A stretch of DNA of 64,000 nt, taken from assembly GCF_900115545.1 (NCBI RefSeq), contig NZ_FOWV01000003.1, forward strand, positions 248,001-312,000, in the 5' to 3' direction. The number at the start of each line of letters is the position of its first letter. The stretch's first letter is position 1. The notes below the pieces were generated by a model, which saw only the letters and a list, made by a program, of their open reading frames with translations, did no database searches and was not told the DNA's origin. Below, one piece after another: positions 43,508-52,799 of the stretch. Origin of the DNA: Ralstonia sp. NFACC01. Its GTDB lineage: Bacteria > Pseudomonadota > Gammaproteobacteria > Burkholderiales > Burkholderiaceae. The position numbers and the translations under genes were made by a program.

Positions 43508-46500
43508 ATGAAACGCATGTTATTCAATGCGACGCAGCAAGAAGAATTGCGCGTCGCCATTGTCGATGGTCAGAAACTGATCGATATCGACATCGAAACC
43601 GCCGGGCGCGAACAGCGCAAAGGCAATATCTACAAGGGTGTCATCACCCGCATCGAACCGTCGCTGGAAGCGTGCTTCGTCAACTACGGCGAAGAGCGGC
43701 ACGGTTTTCTCCCCTTCAAGGAAGTCGCCCGCGCCTATTTCAAGGACGGTGTGGACGTGCGCGGCGCGCGCATCCAGGACGCCCTGTCTGAAGGCCAAGA
43801 GCTGATTGTCCAGGTCGAAAAGGAAGAGCGCGGCAACAAGGGCGCAGCCCTGACCACGTTCATTTCGCTGGCCGGTCGCTATTTGGTGCTGATGCCGAAC
43901 AACCCGCGTGGCGGTGGCGTGTCGCGCCGCATCGAGGGCGAAGACCGCCAGGAACTGCGCGAGACGATGGCGCAACTGCAAGTGCCGGACGGCATGAGCA
44001 TCATCGCCCGCACCGCCGGCATCGGCCGCTCGGCTGAAGAGCTGCAGTGGGACCTGAATTACCTGATGCAGCTGTGGAAGGCTGTTGATGGCGCCGCCGT
44101 CGACAACAAGGCCCCGCTGCTGATCTATCTCGAATCCAGCCTGGTCATTCGCGCGATTCGTGATTACTTCCAGCCGGATATCGGCGAAATCCTTATCGAT
44201 ACGGACGATATCTACGATCAGGCCCGCGCTTTCATGAGCGTGGTAATGCCCGACAACATGAATCGGGTGAAGAAATACCGCGACGACGTTCCCCTGTTCT
44301 CGCGCTTCCAGATCGAACACCAGATTGAGTCTGCGTACTCGCGCATGGTCATGCTGCCCTCGGGCGGCGCCATCGTGATCGACCACACCGAGGCGCTCGT
44401 CGCCATTGACGTGAACTCGGCACGCGCCACCAAAGGCGCCGATATCGAAGAAACTGCCGCGCGCACCAACCTTGAGGCTGCAGACGAAATCGCTCGCCAG
44501 CTCCGCCTGCGTGACTTGGGCGGCCTGATCGTGATCGACTTCATCGACATGGAGTCGAGCAAGGCCCAGAAGGACGTCGAAACCCGTCTGAAAGACGCGC
44601 TGCGCCACGACCGCGCCCGCGTGCAGATGGGCAAGATCAGCCGCTTCGGCCTGATGGAGCTGTCGCGTCAACGCCTGCGTCCGTCGCTGTCGGAAGGCTC
44701 GCACGTCACTTGCCCGCGCTGTAACGGCACGGGCCATATTCGCGATACCGAATCCTCTGCCCTGCAGGTGCTGCGCATCATCCAGGAAGAGGCGATGAAG
44801 GAAAACACCGCCGCGATCCACTGCCAGGTGCCAGTGGAAGTGGCTGCGTTCCTGCTCAACGAGAAGCGCCCGGACATCAACCTGATCGAGACGCGCTTCA
44901 AGGTCAACGTGCTGCTGATCCCGAACAAGCATCTGGAGACGCCGCACTACAAGCTGGAACGTCTGCGCCACGACGATCCGCGCCTGGACGACGACAAGGC
45001 CAGCTACAAGATGGCCGAAGAGGCCGCCAAGGAACTGGAAGCCGACACCGCATACAGCACCCGTAAGGAAGCTGCCAAGCCGCGCCAGGAAGCCGCCGTC
45101 AAGGGCATCACGCCGGACCAACCGGCACCCGTGTCGGTGCCGCGCGCCGAGCGTCCGGCGCGTGCCGAAGCCGCTCCCGCACCGCAGGCGCCGGCTCCGG
45201 TGCCCGCCCAGGGTGGTTTTGTTTCGTGGCTGAAATCGCTGTTTGGCGCCAAGCCGGCCGAGCCGGTGGTGGCAGCGCCCGTCGAAACGCCGAAGCAACG
45301 TGCTGAAGAAGGCAACCGCCAAGGCCGTGGCAATCGCCAGGACCGTGGTGGCCGCGGCCAGCGCGGCGAACGTGGTGAGCGCCAAGGTCAGGGCCAAAAC
45401 GGCCGTGACGGCAACCGCCAGGGCCGTGAGCGCAACGAAGCCCGTGAAGGTCAGCAACAAGTCCAGCGCGAAGGTCAACGTGACGGTCAGCGCGGCAACC
45501 GCGATCGCAACCGTCAACCGGCCCAGGTCGAGGGCGGTGTTCGCGAGACGGCAGAAGCCCGTCAGCCGCAGCAAGGCCAGGAAGCGCGCGGCGAGGGTCA
45601 GAACCAGGGCCAAGGCCGCCGCGAACGCAATCAAGAACGCCGCGAACGCCAGCCGCGTGAAGCCCGCGAGGGTCGTGAACCACGCGAGCCGCGTGAAAGC
45701 CGCGAGCCCCGCGAAAGCCGCGGCGAGCGCGACCAACAAGCCAAGGAAGCCGCAGCCGTGGCCACCGAAGCGCTGATCGACCAGACCGCCGCATCGCAAG
45801 TGCCGCAGCCGCTGTTCGACACCGCTGCTCCGGCAGAAGGCGTCGTGGACGAAGGCGTGACTCCGGGCGCAGAAGGCAACGGTGAAGGTGAAGAGCGCCG
45901 TCGCCGTGGCCGCCGTGGCCGCAACCGCTATCGCCGCGACCGCGAGGGTGCGGAAGGCGTCCGTGCGGAAGGTGAAGGCGAAAACGAAGGCGCTGAAAGC
46001 GCAGACGAAGCCGTCGCTGAAATGCATGCCGAGCCGGTACTGCCCGCGACCGTGACGGAACCGGTGCAGACGACATCGTTCGCACCGGTTGAGAACCCGG
46101 CTCCGGTGGTACACGAACCGGTGCATGCGGAAGCCGTCGCACCTGTGTCGGCCCTGCCGCAAGTGCAGCCCACGGAACCCGCCCTTGCAACCGCTGCCGC
46201 AGCGCCCGCCGCGGAAGCGCAGGCGCCTCAAGAGGCCATCGTGACGGCCTTTGCGGAAGTCCCGGCTCCGGTCAGCACGATTGCAAAGGCTTCGCCGTTG
46301 CCGATCGAGACGCTGCAGAGCGTGCTGGACAACGCCGGCATGACATGGGTCCACACTGACGGTCAGAAGCTGCGCGCCTCGCAGGAAGAAGCTGCGCGCA
46401 CCGTTACGGCACCGCGTGCGCCGCGCGAGCGCAAGCCTCTGCCGCCGGTCCAGCACGGCCCGATGGTTTTGGTCGAAACCAACCGCCCGGCGGGTGGTGC

Positions 46501-46513
46501 AGACCAGCAGTAA
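43508..46513 (+). CDS. rne: Ribonuclease E
   Basis: Endonuclease of mRNA decay and rRNA/tRNA processing, and scaffold of the degradosome. ATG 43508 ([17 protein letters not shown]) gives 1001 residues. The N-terminal half has an S1 domain (about 37-120), the metal-binding catalytic D301 (AIDVNSA) and D344 (IVIDFIDME), and the zinc-link C402-PR-C405, each two residues before the E. coli positions. At about 569-582, [12 protein letters not shown] is an amphipathic helix placed like the E. coli membrane anchor. The rest is disordered: Gly/Arg/Gln-rich to about 700, Arg-Glu-Pro repeats near 715-745, an [16 protein letters not shown] basic cluster and an acidic Ala/Pro/Val-rich end. Partners probably bind this tail. 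Confidence 0.97.
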   Translation: MKRMLFNATQQEELRVAIVDGQKLIDIDIETAGREQRKGNIYKGVITRIEPSLEACFVNYGEERHGFLPFKEVARAYFKDGVDVRGARIQDALSEGQELIVQVEKEERGNKGAALTTFISLAGRYLVLMPNNPRGGGVSRRIEGEDRQELRETMAQLQVPDGMSIIARTAGIGRSAEELQWDLNYLMQLWKAVDGAAVDNKAPLLIYLESSLVIRAIRDYFQPDIGEILIDTDDIYDQARAFMSVVMPDNMNRVKKYRDDVPLFSRFQIEHQIESAYSRMVMLPSGGAIVIDHTEALVAIDVNSARATKGADIEETAARTNLEAADEIARQLRLRDLGGLIVIDFIDMESSKAQKDVETRLKDALRHDRARVQMGKISRFGLMELSRQRLRPSLSEGSHVTCPRCNGTGHIRDTESSALQVLRIIQEEAMKENTAAIHCQVPVEVAAFLLNEKRPDINLIETRFKVNVLLIPNKHLETPHYKLERLRHDDPRLDDDKASYKMAEEAAKELEADTAYSTRKEAAKPRQEAAVKGITPDQPAPVSVPRAERPARAEAAPAPQAPAPVPAQGGFVSWLKSLFGAKPAEPVVAAPVETPKQRAEEGNRQGRGNRQDRGGRGQRGERGERQGQGQNGRDGNRQGRERNEAREGQQQVQREGQRDGQRGNRDRNRQPAQVEGGVRETAEARQPQQGQEARGEGQNQGQGRRERNQERRERQPREAREGREPREPRESREPRESRGERDQQAKEAAAVATEALIDQTAASQVPQPLFDTAAPAEGVVDEGVTPGAEGNGEGEERRRRGRRGRNRYRRDREGAEGVRAEGEGENEGAESADEAVAEMHAEPVLPATVTEPVQTTSFAPVENPAPVVHEPVHAEAVAPVSALPQVQPTEPALATAAAAPAAEAQAPQEAIVTAFAEVPAPVSTIAKASPLPIETLQSVLDNAGMTWVHTDGQKLRASQEEAARTVTAPRAPRERKPLPPVQHGPMVLVETNRPAGGADQQ

Positions 46514-46552
46514 GCAGCACACCGGCGGGTAACCGCCGGGGCAAACACTTGA

Positions 46553-46575
46553 GGGCGGCTTCGGCCGCCCTTTTT
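46553..46575 (+). terminator. Rho-independent terminator of rne
   Basis: GGGCGGC (46553-46559), loop TTCG, GCCGCCC (46564-46570), then TTTTT. It lies 39 bp behind the rne stop. Confidence 0.9.
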
Positions 46576-46696
46576 CCTGTGCGCGATATATCGAGTATGA
46601 AACCCCACCGCTCGCGCGGAACGGGTGCTGCGCTACACTCGAAGTTGTATCGGATGCAACAGTCCCGCTTCGCGGATTGACGCACCGCACCACACC

Positions 46697-47818
46697 ATGA
46701 CCGAAACCGTCATCCCCCTCTACGATCTGCGTGATGGCCAGCACCATCGCGCCACGGTGCCTAATGTCCCCAATGTGCTCGTCCCAGCAGAGGGCAGGCT
46801 GACGGACACGCGCGGCCGCCGGCTGCACGATCTGCGCATCTCGGTGACGGACCGCTGCAACTTCCGCTGCGTCTACTGCATGCCGAAGGACGTGTTCGAC
46901 AAGGATTACCGCTTCCTGCGGCATTCCGAGCTGCTCTCGTTCGAAGAGATCGAACGCATGGCTCGGTTGTTTATCGAGCACGGCGTCGAGAAGATCCGCC
47001 TGACCGGTGGCGAGCCGCTGCTGCGCAAGGACATCGAACGCCTGGTCGAGATGCTCGCGCGCCTCACCACAGCCGAAGGCAAGCCGCTGGACCTGACGCT
47101 CACCACAAACGGCGCCCTGCTTGCACGCAAGGCGCAGTCGCTCAAGGACGCGGGCCTCAGCCGCGTAACCGTCAGCCTTGACGGCATCGACGATGCGACT
47201 TTCCGCCGCATGAATGACGTCGACTTTGCGGTGGGCGAAGTGCTGCATGGCATTGAAGTGGCGCACAAGGTCGGACTGGCGCCGATCAAGGTCAACATGG
47301 TCGTCAAGAAAGGCGACAACGATGACCAAATCGTGCCGATGGCGCGTCACTTCCGCGGCAGCGGCATCATCGTCCGCTTTATCGAATACATGGACGTGGG
47401 AACGACCAACCACTGGGAAATGCGTTCTGTCGTGCCCTCGGCGGAGGTCATCAAGCGTCTGTCTGCGGAGTTTGCGATTGAACCCGTGTCGGCCAACTAC
47501 AGCGGCGAGACCGCCGAGCGCTGGCGCTATGTCGATGGCACAGGGGAAATCGGTGTGATTTCCAGCGTGACGCAGGCGTTCTGCCACGATTGCACGCGCG
47601 CCCGGCTGTCGACCGAAGGCAAGCTGTATCTCTGCCTGTTCGCCACAGAAGGTTTCGACCTGCGCGCGCTACTGCGCGGCGGCGCGACCGATCTCGAACT
47701 CTCCAATGCGATCCGCACGGTCTGGCAAGGCCGCGCCGACCGCTACTCCGAATTGCGTGCCAGCGGCGAGGCCCATCCGGCCGGCCGGCGCATCGAAATG
47801 TCCTACATCGGCGGCTGA
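46697..47818 (+). CDS. moaA: GTP 3',8-cyclase MoaA
   Basis: Radical-SAM enzyme that starts molybdenum cofactor synthesis by rearranging GTP. ATG 46697 ([14 protein letters not shown]) gives 373 residues. The N-terminal [4Fe-4S] cluster ligands are C54, C58 and C61 ([10 protein letters not shown]); the C-terminal cluster lies in [19 protein letters not shown]. The chain ends in YIGG, the di-glycine needed for activity. The first 35 residues are an extension over the usual length. First gene of moaA-mobA-moeA. Confidence 0.96.
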   Translation: MTETVIPLYDLRDGQHHRATVPNVPNVLVPAEGRLTDTRGRRLHDLRISVTDRCNFRCVYCMPKDVFDKDYRFLRHSELLSFEEIERMARLFIEHGVEKIRLTGGEPLLRKDIERLVEMLARLTTAEGKPLDLTLTTNGALLARKAQSLKDAGLSRVTVSLDGIDDATFRRMNDVDFAVGEVLHGIEVAHKVGLAPIKVNMVVKKGDNDDQIVPMARHFRGSGIIVRFIEYMDVGTTNHWEMRSVVPSAEVIKRLSAEFAIEPVSANYSGETAERWRYVDGTGEIGVISSVTQAFCHDCTRARLSTEGKLYLCLFATEGFDLRALLRGGATDLELSNAIRTVWQGRADRYSELRASGEAHPAGRRIEMSYIGG

Positions 47819-47838
47819 ACCCGCCAGCATTCAACGAC

Positions 47839-48453
47839 ATGATTCCAACATCCGACATCACCGGCCTGATCCTGGCCGGCGGCCGGGGCAGCCGCATGGG
47901 CGGCGTCGACAAGGGCCTGCAGACGTTTCGTGGCGCGCCGATGGCGATGCACACGCTGATGCGCCTGTCGCCGCAGGTCGGCCACATGCTGGTCAACGCC
48001 AATCGCAACCTCGCCGCGTACGAGTCGTTCGGCGTGCCGGTGGTGGCGGATTCGGTGCCGGACTTTGCCGGCCCCTTGGCGGGCATCCTGGCCGGGCTGG
48101 AGCAATGCCAGACGCGCTACCTGCTGACAGCGCCTTGCGATTCGCCGTTCGTGCCGACCGACCTCGCCGCCAAGCTCTCACAGGCAATGGACGAGGCCAA
48201 CGCGCGTATCGCCATACCGGTGACGATGGAGCCGGATGCGCAAGGTCAACTGCGTCGGCAAGTGCAGCCGGTATTCTGTCTGATCGATGCCCTGCTGGCC
48301 GACGACCTGATCGCCTATTTGCAAGGTGGTGGCCGCAAGATCGAAACCTGGACCGCGCGCCACCCCACGGTGGACGTGCTGTTTGACGACAGCACCGCCT
48401 TCACCAACATCAACACGCTGGAAGAGTTGCACCATCTGGCCGAACGCCGCTAG
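47839..48453 (+). CDS. mobA: Molybdenum cofactor guanylyltransferase
   Basis: MobA attaches GMP to molybdopterin to give the MGD cofactor of enzymes such as nitrate reductase. ATG 47839 (MIPTSDITGLILAGG) gives 204 residues. It has the nucleotide-binding LILAGGRGSRMGGVDKGL, and DFAGPLAGILAGL and TAPCDSPFVP typical of the family. It lies 20 bp behind moaA and 33 bp ahead of moeA. Confidence 0.95.
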   Translation: MIPTSDITGLILAGGRGSRMGGVDKGLQTFRGAPMAMHTLMRLSPQVGHMLVNANRNLAAYESFGVPVVADSVPDFAGPLAGILAGLEQCQTRYLLTAPCDSPFVPTDLAAKLSQAMDEANARIAIPVTMEPDAQGQLRRQVQPVFCLIDALLADDLIAYLQGGGRKIETWTARHPTVDVLFDDSTAFTNINTLEELHHLAERR

Positions 48454-48486
48454 AGCGCTGACGCCATCCGATCCCTCATCGACGTC

Positions 48487-49767
48487 ATGACCACCCTCGC
48501 CTCTGTCGTTTCGTGCCTGTCCGATTACGATCCGAACGCCCTGCCCGTCGCGCAAGCGCAAGCCATCATGCGCGACTTCGTGCAGCCCGTGAGCGGCGTC
48601 GCCCGCGTGGCCATCCGCAGCGCGCTTGATCGCGTGCTGGCTGAAGACGTGCTGTCATCCATCGATGTGCCTGCGCACGACAACTCGGCGATGGACGGCT
48701 TTGCCTTTGCCAGCACGGAGCTGGCCGGCGATGCAGGCGAAGTCTCCTTGCGGGTGATCGGTACGGCGTACGCGGGTGTCGCCTTTGATGGTGCACCCAG
48801 CGCAGGTGAAGCCGTGCGCGTGATGACCGGTGCCGTCATGCCGGTGGGCTGCGATACGGTCATTCCGCAGGAATTCACGCAAGGCGATGCCAACACCGTC
48901 CGCTTTGCCCGCGATGCCGTGCGCGCCGGCGACAACCGTCGTCTGCGTGGTGAAGACCTCGCGCGAGGCAGCGCCGCGCTGTCCGCCGGCCGTACGCTGC
49001 GCCCCGCCGACATCGGCCTGCTTGCCTCGCTCGGCATCGCCGAAGTTTCTGTGCGCCGCAAGCTGCGCGTGGCGTTCTTCTCCACCGGCGACGAGCTACG
49101 CTCCATTGGTGAACCGCTCGACGCCGGCTGCGTGTACGACTCCAACCGCTACACGCTCCACGGCATGCTCTCGCGCCTGGGCGTGGAACTGCTCGACATG
49201 GGCGTCGTACGCGACGACCCGGCGGCGCTCGAAGCCGCCTTCCGCAACGCCGCCGAAAATGCCGATGCGATCATCACTTCGGGCGGGGTCTCCGTCGGCG
49301 AAGCGGACTTCACCAAACAGATGATGGCCAAGCTCGGCGACGTGACGTTCTGGAAGATCGCCATGCGCCCGGGCCGGCCGATGGCGTTCGGGCGCATCGC
49401 GTCAAATGGCCGCAGCGCTTTCCTTTTTGGCTTGCCGGGCAACCCGGTGGCAGTGATGGTGACGTTCTATCACTTCGTGCGCGGCGCGCTGCTGCGCATG
49501 ATGGGCGCCACCGACGCCGGCGCACCACTGGTGCCGGCCGTCAGCGCTGCCCCGATCCGCAAGCGCCCTGGCCGCACGGAATATCAGCGCGCGATTGCCG
49601 CCCTGAATGATCGCGGCCAGCTCGAAGTCCGCCTGACCGGCCAGCAGGGTTCGGGCGTCTTGCGTTCAATGAGCGAAGCAAATTGTTTCGTCGTGCTCGC
49701 CCACGAACAAGGCCAGGTCAACGCCGGCGACGCCGTGCAGGTCCTGCTGTTCGACGGCCTCGTCTGA
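48487..49767 (+). CDS. moeA: Molybdopterin molybdenumtransferase
   Basis: MoeA inserts molybdenum into adenylylated molybdopterin. The 426-residue protein has the four MoeA domains, with VPAHDNSAMDGFAFAS near residue 60, VMTGAVMPVGCDTVIPQE, the MoCF-binding SGGVSVGEADFTKQ and the LFGLPGNPVAVMVTF motif near residue 315. A start further downstream is possible but the family usually begins about 20 residues before QAQAIMRDFV. Third gene of the moa-mob-moe group. Confidence 0.96.
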   Translation: MTTLASVVSCLSDYDPNALPVAQAQAIMRDFVQPVSGVARVAIRSALDRVLAEDVLSSIDVPAHDNSAMDGFAFASTELAGDAGEVSLRVIGTAYAGVAFDGAPSAGEAVRVMTGAVMPVGCDTVIPQEFTQGDANTVRFARDAVRAGDNRRLRGEDLARGSAALSAGRTLRPADIGLLASLGIAEVSVRRKLRVAFFSTGDELRSIGEPLDAGCVYDSNRYTLHGMLSRLGVELLDMGVVRDDPAALEAAFRNAAENADAIITSGGVSVGEADFTKQMMAKLGDVTFWKIAMRPGRPMAFGRIASNGRSAFLFGLPGNPVAVMVTFYHFVRGALLRMMGATDAGAPLVPAVSAAPIRKRPGRTEYQRAIAALNDRGQLEVRLTGQQGSGVLRSMSEANCFVVLAHEQGQVNAGDAVQVLLFDGLV

Positions 49768-49918
49768 GCGGCGTGGCGACGGCGGCTCTTGTGCCGTCTG
49801 CAACACCGCATGCTGTCGGTTTTTTGCGTCACCTGCGGGCTGCGGGTATCGGCGCATCGGTCGATTCGCTACACTCTGCGCCAGTTTGATTGTTTCGGAT
49901 TTGAGCTTGAGCACTGCC

Positions 49919-50197
49919 ATGATGACCAAGGAGATTGCGTATCTTCACCCGGCCCACACCGCACGCGCGCTGGTGCTGGTGTATCTCTGTTTCTCGCTGC
50001 CGGTCGTAGGGCTGTTTTTCTTCGTCGGCTTCGTCCGCTACGGTGAACTGCCGACGATTGTCGTGCTCAGCGGCTTGATCCTCAATGCCCTGGTTGGTTT
50101 TGGTGCGCTGTGGCTGGCCTGCCATGCCTACAACTGGGTCGCCGAGCGCTTTGGCGGTATCGAGATCCTGCTGCGCGACGTGCCGGAAGAAGCCTGA
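49919..50197 (+). CDS. Small inner membrane protein, hypothetical
   Basis: ATG 49919 (MMTKEIAYLHPAHTARALV) gives 92 residues, with the second codon also ATG. Two hydrophobic helices (about residues 15-36 and 42-65: VLVYLCFSLPVVGLFFFVGF and TIVVLSGLILNALVGFGALW) are followed by an amphipathic cytoplasmic tail. I do not recognise the family. It follows moeA by about 150 bp and is closed by a strong terminator, so it is probably its own unit. Confidence 0.7.
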   Translation: MMTKEIAYLHPAHTARALVLVYLCFSLPVVGLFFFVGFVRYGELPTIVVLSGLILNALVGFGALWLACHAYNWVAERFGGIEILLRDVPEEA

Positions 50198-50220
50198 TCG
50201 CTTCTGCGCGGTCCAAGAAG

Positions 50221-50250
50221 AAGGGGCGGAAATATCCGCCCCTTTTCTTT
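50221..50250. terminator. Bidirectional rho-independent terminator
   Basis: AAGGGGCGGA (50221-50230), loop AATA, TCCGCCCCTT (50235-50244), then TTCTTT. It ends the small membrane protein gene and stands between it and convergent rmuC. Confidence 0.88.
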
Positions 50251-50281
50251 TGCTGATGTCGACGTTCTATTCGGCGTTGCC

Positions 50282-51766
50282 TTATTCGGCCTCGGTTTCG
50301 TCGTCCTGCGGCACGGTGGTTTCCAGCCCCAACACGCTCTGCGCGGAATCGCTCGGCAGCGCCTCCACCGCCTTGAGCTTGCGGTTCATCTGACGCGTCC
50401 GCACCTCGGCCTGTTCGATGTTGCTGACGGCTCGCTCCAGCGTCTTCTTCGTCGCTGCCAGCACATCGCCAAACTTTCCGAACTCGCTCTTCACCGCGCC
50501 GAGCACTTGCCAGACTTCGCTGGAGCGCTTTTCCAGCGCCAGCGTTCGGAAGCCCATCTGCAGGCTGTTGAGGATGGCCGTTAGCGTGGTCGGGCCTGCC
50601 ACCGTTACGCGGAACTTGCGCTGCAACTCGTCGGTCAGGCCCGGGCGGCGCAGCACTTCAGCGTAGAGGCCCTCGGTCGGCAGGAAAAGGATGGCGAAGT
50701 CGGTCGTGGCCGGCGGCGCGATGTACTTCTCGTGGATGGTTTGTGCCTCTTTGCGCACCGCGACTTCCAGCTCGCGGCTGGCGACGGCAGCGGCGTCGGC
50801 ATCGGCCCGCTCCTGTGCATCGAGCAGGCGTTCGTACTGCTCTTTCGGGAACTTGGCGTCGATCGGCAGCCAGACCGTTGCATCGTGATCGGCATCGGTC
50901 TTGCCGGGCAGGCGAATGGCAAATTCCACGCGCGCGCCGGTGCCGTGCACGGTTTCGACGTTCTTGTCGTATTGCTCGGGCGTGAGCATCTGCTCCAGCA
51001 GCATCTCAAGCTGGACTTCGCCCCAGGTGCCGCGCGTCTTCACGTTGGTCAGCACCTTCTTCAGGTCACCCACGCCTTGTGCCAGCGCCTGCATTTCGCC
51101 CAGGCCGCGATGCACCTGCTCAAGCCGATCCGACACCAACTTGAACGATTCGCCAAGCCGCTGCTCCAGCGTGGCGTGCAGCTTTTCGTCGACAGTGCGG
51201 CGCATCTCGTCGAGCTTGGTCGCGTTGTTCGCCTCGATGTCCTTGAGCTTCTGTTCGAGCGTGGCGCGTACCTCAGCCAGGCGGCGCTCATTGCCCTCAC
51301 CCAATTGGGAGAGCTGCTGCTGCATCGACTCGCCAAAGCGGCGCAGCGCGTTGCCCTGCTCTTCGCGTGCCTGCTGGGCTTGCTGCTGCAGGTGCTGGCG
51401 CACGGCCTCCAGTTGCTGCGTGTTCGTCTCTGTCAGCTTGGTGAGCTGCTGCGCAAACGTGTCGATCTGGTTGTTCTGCAGCGTGGCGACGCTGGTGAGC
51501 TGCGTGGCCAGCACCTGCTGGAACTGCCCCAGTTGCTGGGTGACGTCGCTGCGGCCGATGCGGGCGGTCTCAGCAATTTCGCCGCGCAGTTCGCGCTCGA
51601 TGCGTTCGTTGCCGCGCGTGAGTTCCCGCATGAGCGCATCTTGCAGCGCCGCGAGCATCGGCGACATATCGTTTCCTGCAGGGCGAGACACGCCACGCCA
51701 GATCAACACACAGAGCACAGCCACCATGGCTACGCCCAACAACGTCAGTAAAGCCAGCCAGTCCAT
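50282..51766 (-). CDS. rmuC: DNA recombination protein RmuC
   Basis: RmuC limits inversions at short inverted repeats and resembles a nuclease of the PD-(D/E)XK fold. The 494-residue protein has an N-terminal membrane helix (LLTLLGVAMVAVLCVLIWRGV), a long coiled coil from about residue 50 to 210 with many Gln and Glu residues, and the conserved C-terminal domain (GTWGEVQLEMLLEQML, WLPIDAKFPKEQYERL, FLPTEGLYAEVLRRPG). A further coiled coil and an acidic tail finish it. It lies 12 bp ahead of the dehydrogenase gene stop region. Confidence 0.95.
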   Translation of the reverse strand: MDWLALLTLLGVAMVAVLCVLIWRGVSRPAGNDMSPMLAALQDALMRELTRGNERIERELRGEIAETARIGRSDVTQQLGQFQQVLATQLTSVATLQNNQIDTFAQQLTKLTETNTQQLEAVRQHLQQQAQQAREEQGNALRRFGESMQQQLSQLGEGNERRLAEVRATLEQKLKDIEANNATKLDEMRRTVDEKLHATLEQRLGESFKLVSDRLEQVHRGLGEMQALAQGVGDLKKVLTNVKTRGTWGEVQLEMLLEQMLTPEQYDKNVETVHGTGARVEFAIRLPGKTDADHDATVWLPIDAKFPKEQYERLLDAQERADADAAAVASRELEVAVRKEAQTIHEKYIAPPATTDFAILFLPTEGLYAEVLRRPGLTDELQRKFRVTVAGPTTLTAILNSLQMGFRTLALEKRSSEVWQVLGAVKSEFGKFGDVLAATKKTLERAVSNIEQAEVRTRQMNRKLKAVEALPSDSAQSVLGLETTVPQDDETEAE

Positions 51767-51778
51767 ATCTGCGTTCGG

Positions 51779-52780
51779 TCAGGAGGAAGCGCGCTGCGCG
51801 AGCGCATCCGGGTTCAACAAGTTGGGCGGCTGCCCCGCGTGCGGGCCGAAGCCCAGTGCAGCAATCAGGTTATCGGCCGCCAGATTGGCCATGCCCAGGC
51901 GCGTGCCAACGGTGGCACTGGCAATGTGCGGCGTGAGTGCAACGTGCTCGGCCTCGAGCAACGCCGGATGCACCTTCGGCTCGCCCTCGTACACATCCAG
52001 GCCGGCCGCGAAGATGCGTTTGTCCGCTAGCGCCTGCGCCAACGCTGCGTCATCCACGATGCCGCCGCGCGCGAGATTGACCAGCGTAGCGGTCGGCTTC
52101 ATCTGTGCCAGTTCAGCGGCGCCGATGGCGTGGTGGCTTTCCTTGGAATACGGCAGCACCAGCACGAGATGATCTGCCTGCTTCAGCAAATCGTCCTTGC
52201 TGACGTACGTAGCGCGCGTGTCCTGTTCGAGTTCAGGCGAAAGCCGGCTGCGGTTGTGATAGATCACGCGCATCGAGAAGCCGCTCGCGCGCCGTGCCAG
52301 TGCCTGGCCGATGCGGCCCATGCCGAGAATGCCCAGCGTGCTGCCATATACCTCGGCCCCGAGGAAGGCGTCGTAAGTCCAGCGCTTCCAATGCCCCTCG
52401 CGTAGCCAGCGTTCGGATTCGGACACACGGCGAGCGGCGGCCATCAGCAGAGCCCAGCCGAAGTCGGCGGTGGTCTCGGTCAGGATGTCGGGCGTGTTGG
52501 TAGCGAGGATGCCCGCGCGCGTCATCGCTGCGAGGTCAAAGTTGTTGTAGCCGACGGCCATGTTGCATACCGCGCGCAGCGTCGGCACGCGGCTGATCAG
52601 ATCGGCGTTGATGGTGTCGGCGGCGTTGGACAGCAGGCCAACGCGACCCTGCAGACGCTCCGCCAGCGCTTCGGGCGGATAAACGACGTCCGCCTGGTTG
52701 TCGATCACGTCGAAGGTCTCGCGCAAGCGCCCAAGCACTTCGGGAAACATCGCGCGGGTGACAAGGATTCCGGGTTTCAT
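51779..52780 (-). CDS. D-2-hydroxyacid dehydrogenase (glyoxylate/hydroxypyruvate reductase-like)
   Basis: A 333-residue NAD(P)-dependent enzyme. The Rossmann motif is GILGMGRIGQALARRA (about residue 150-165), the substrate-binding Arg is in LARGGIVDD, the paired Glu in GLDVYEGEP and the catalytic His in LTPHIASATVGTR. It probably reduces glyoxylate or hydroxypyruvate, like GhrB, in the cytoplasm. Substrate cannot be fixed from sequence alone. It lies between rmuC (12 bp) and the antiporter gene (19 bp). Confidence 0.9.
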   Translation of the reverse strand: MKPGILVTRAMFPEVLGRLRETFDVIDNQADVVYPPEALAERLQGRVGLLSNAADTINADLISRVPTLRAVCNMAVGYNNFDLAAMTRAGILATNTPDILTETTADFGWALLMAAARRVSESERWLREGHWKRWTYDAFLGAEVYGSTLGILGMGRIGQALARRASGFSMRVIYHNRSRLSPELEQDTRATYVSKDDLLKQADHLVLVLPYSKESHHAIGAAELAQMKPTATLVNLARGGIVDDAALAQALADKRIFAAGLDVYEGEPKVHPALLEAEHVALTPHIASATVGTRLGMANLAADNLIAALGFGPHAGQPPNLLNPDALAQRASS

Positions 52781-52799
52781 ACGTTCAGCACACGTTCGG

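Noticed and set aside
45300-45960. Repetitive Arg/Gln/Glu-coding DNA as an inserted repeat or frameshifted region
   Set aside because: The reading frame stays open and the composition is normal for RNase E tails in beta-proteobacteria.
43520-47587. A 1355-codon open frame on the minus strand across rne and moaA
   Set aside because: It lies exactly opposite two well-recognised genes in a GC-rich genome where codon bias keeps the complementary frame open; its translation has no recognisable domain and no ribosome binding site.
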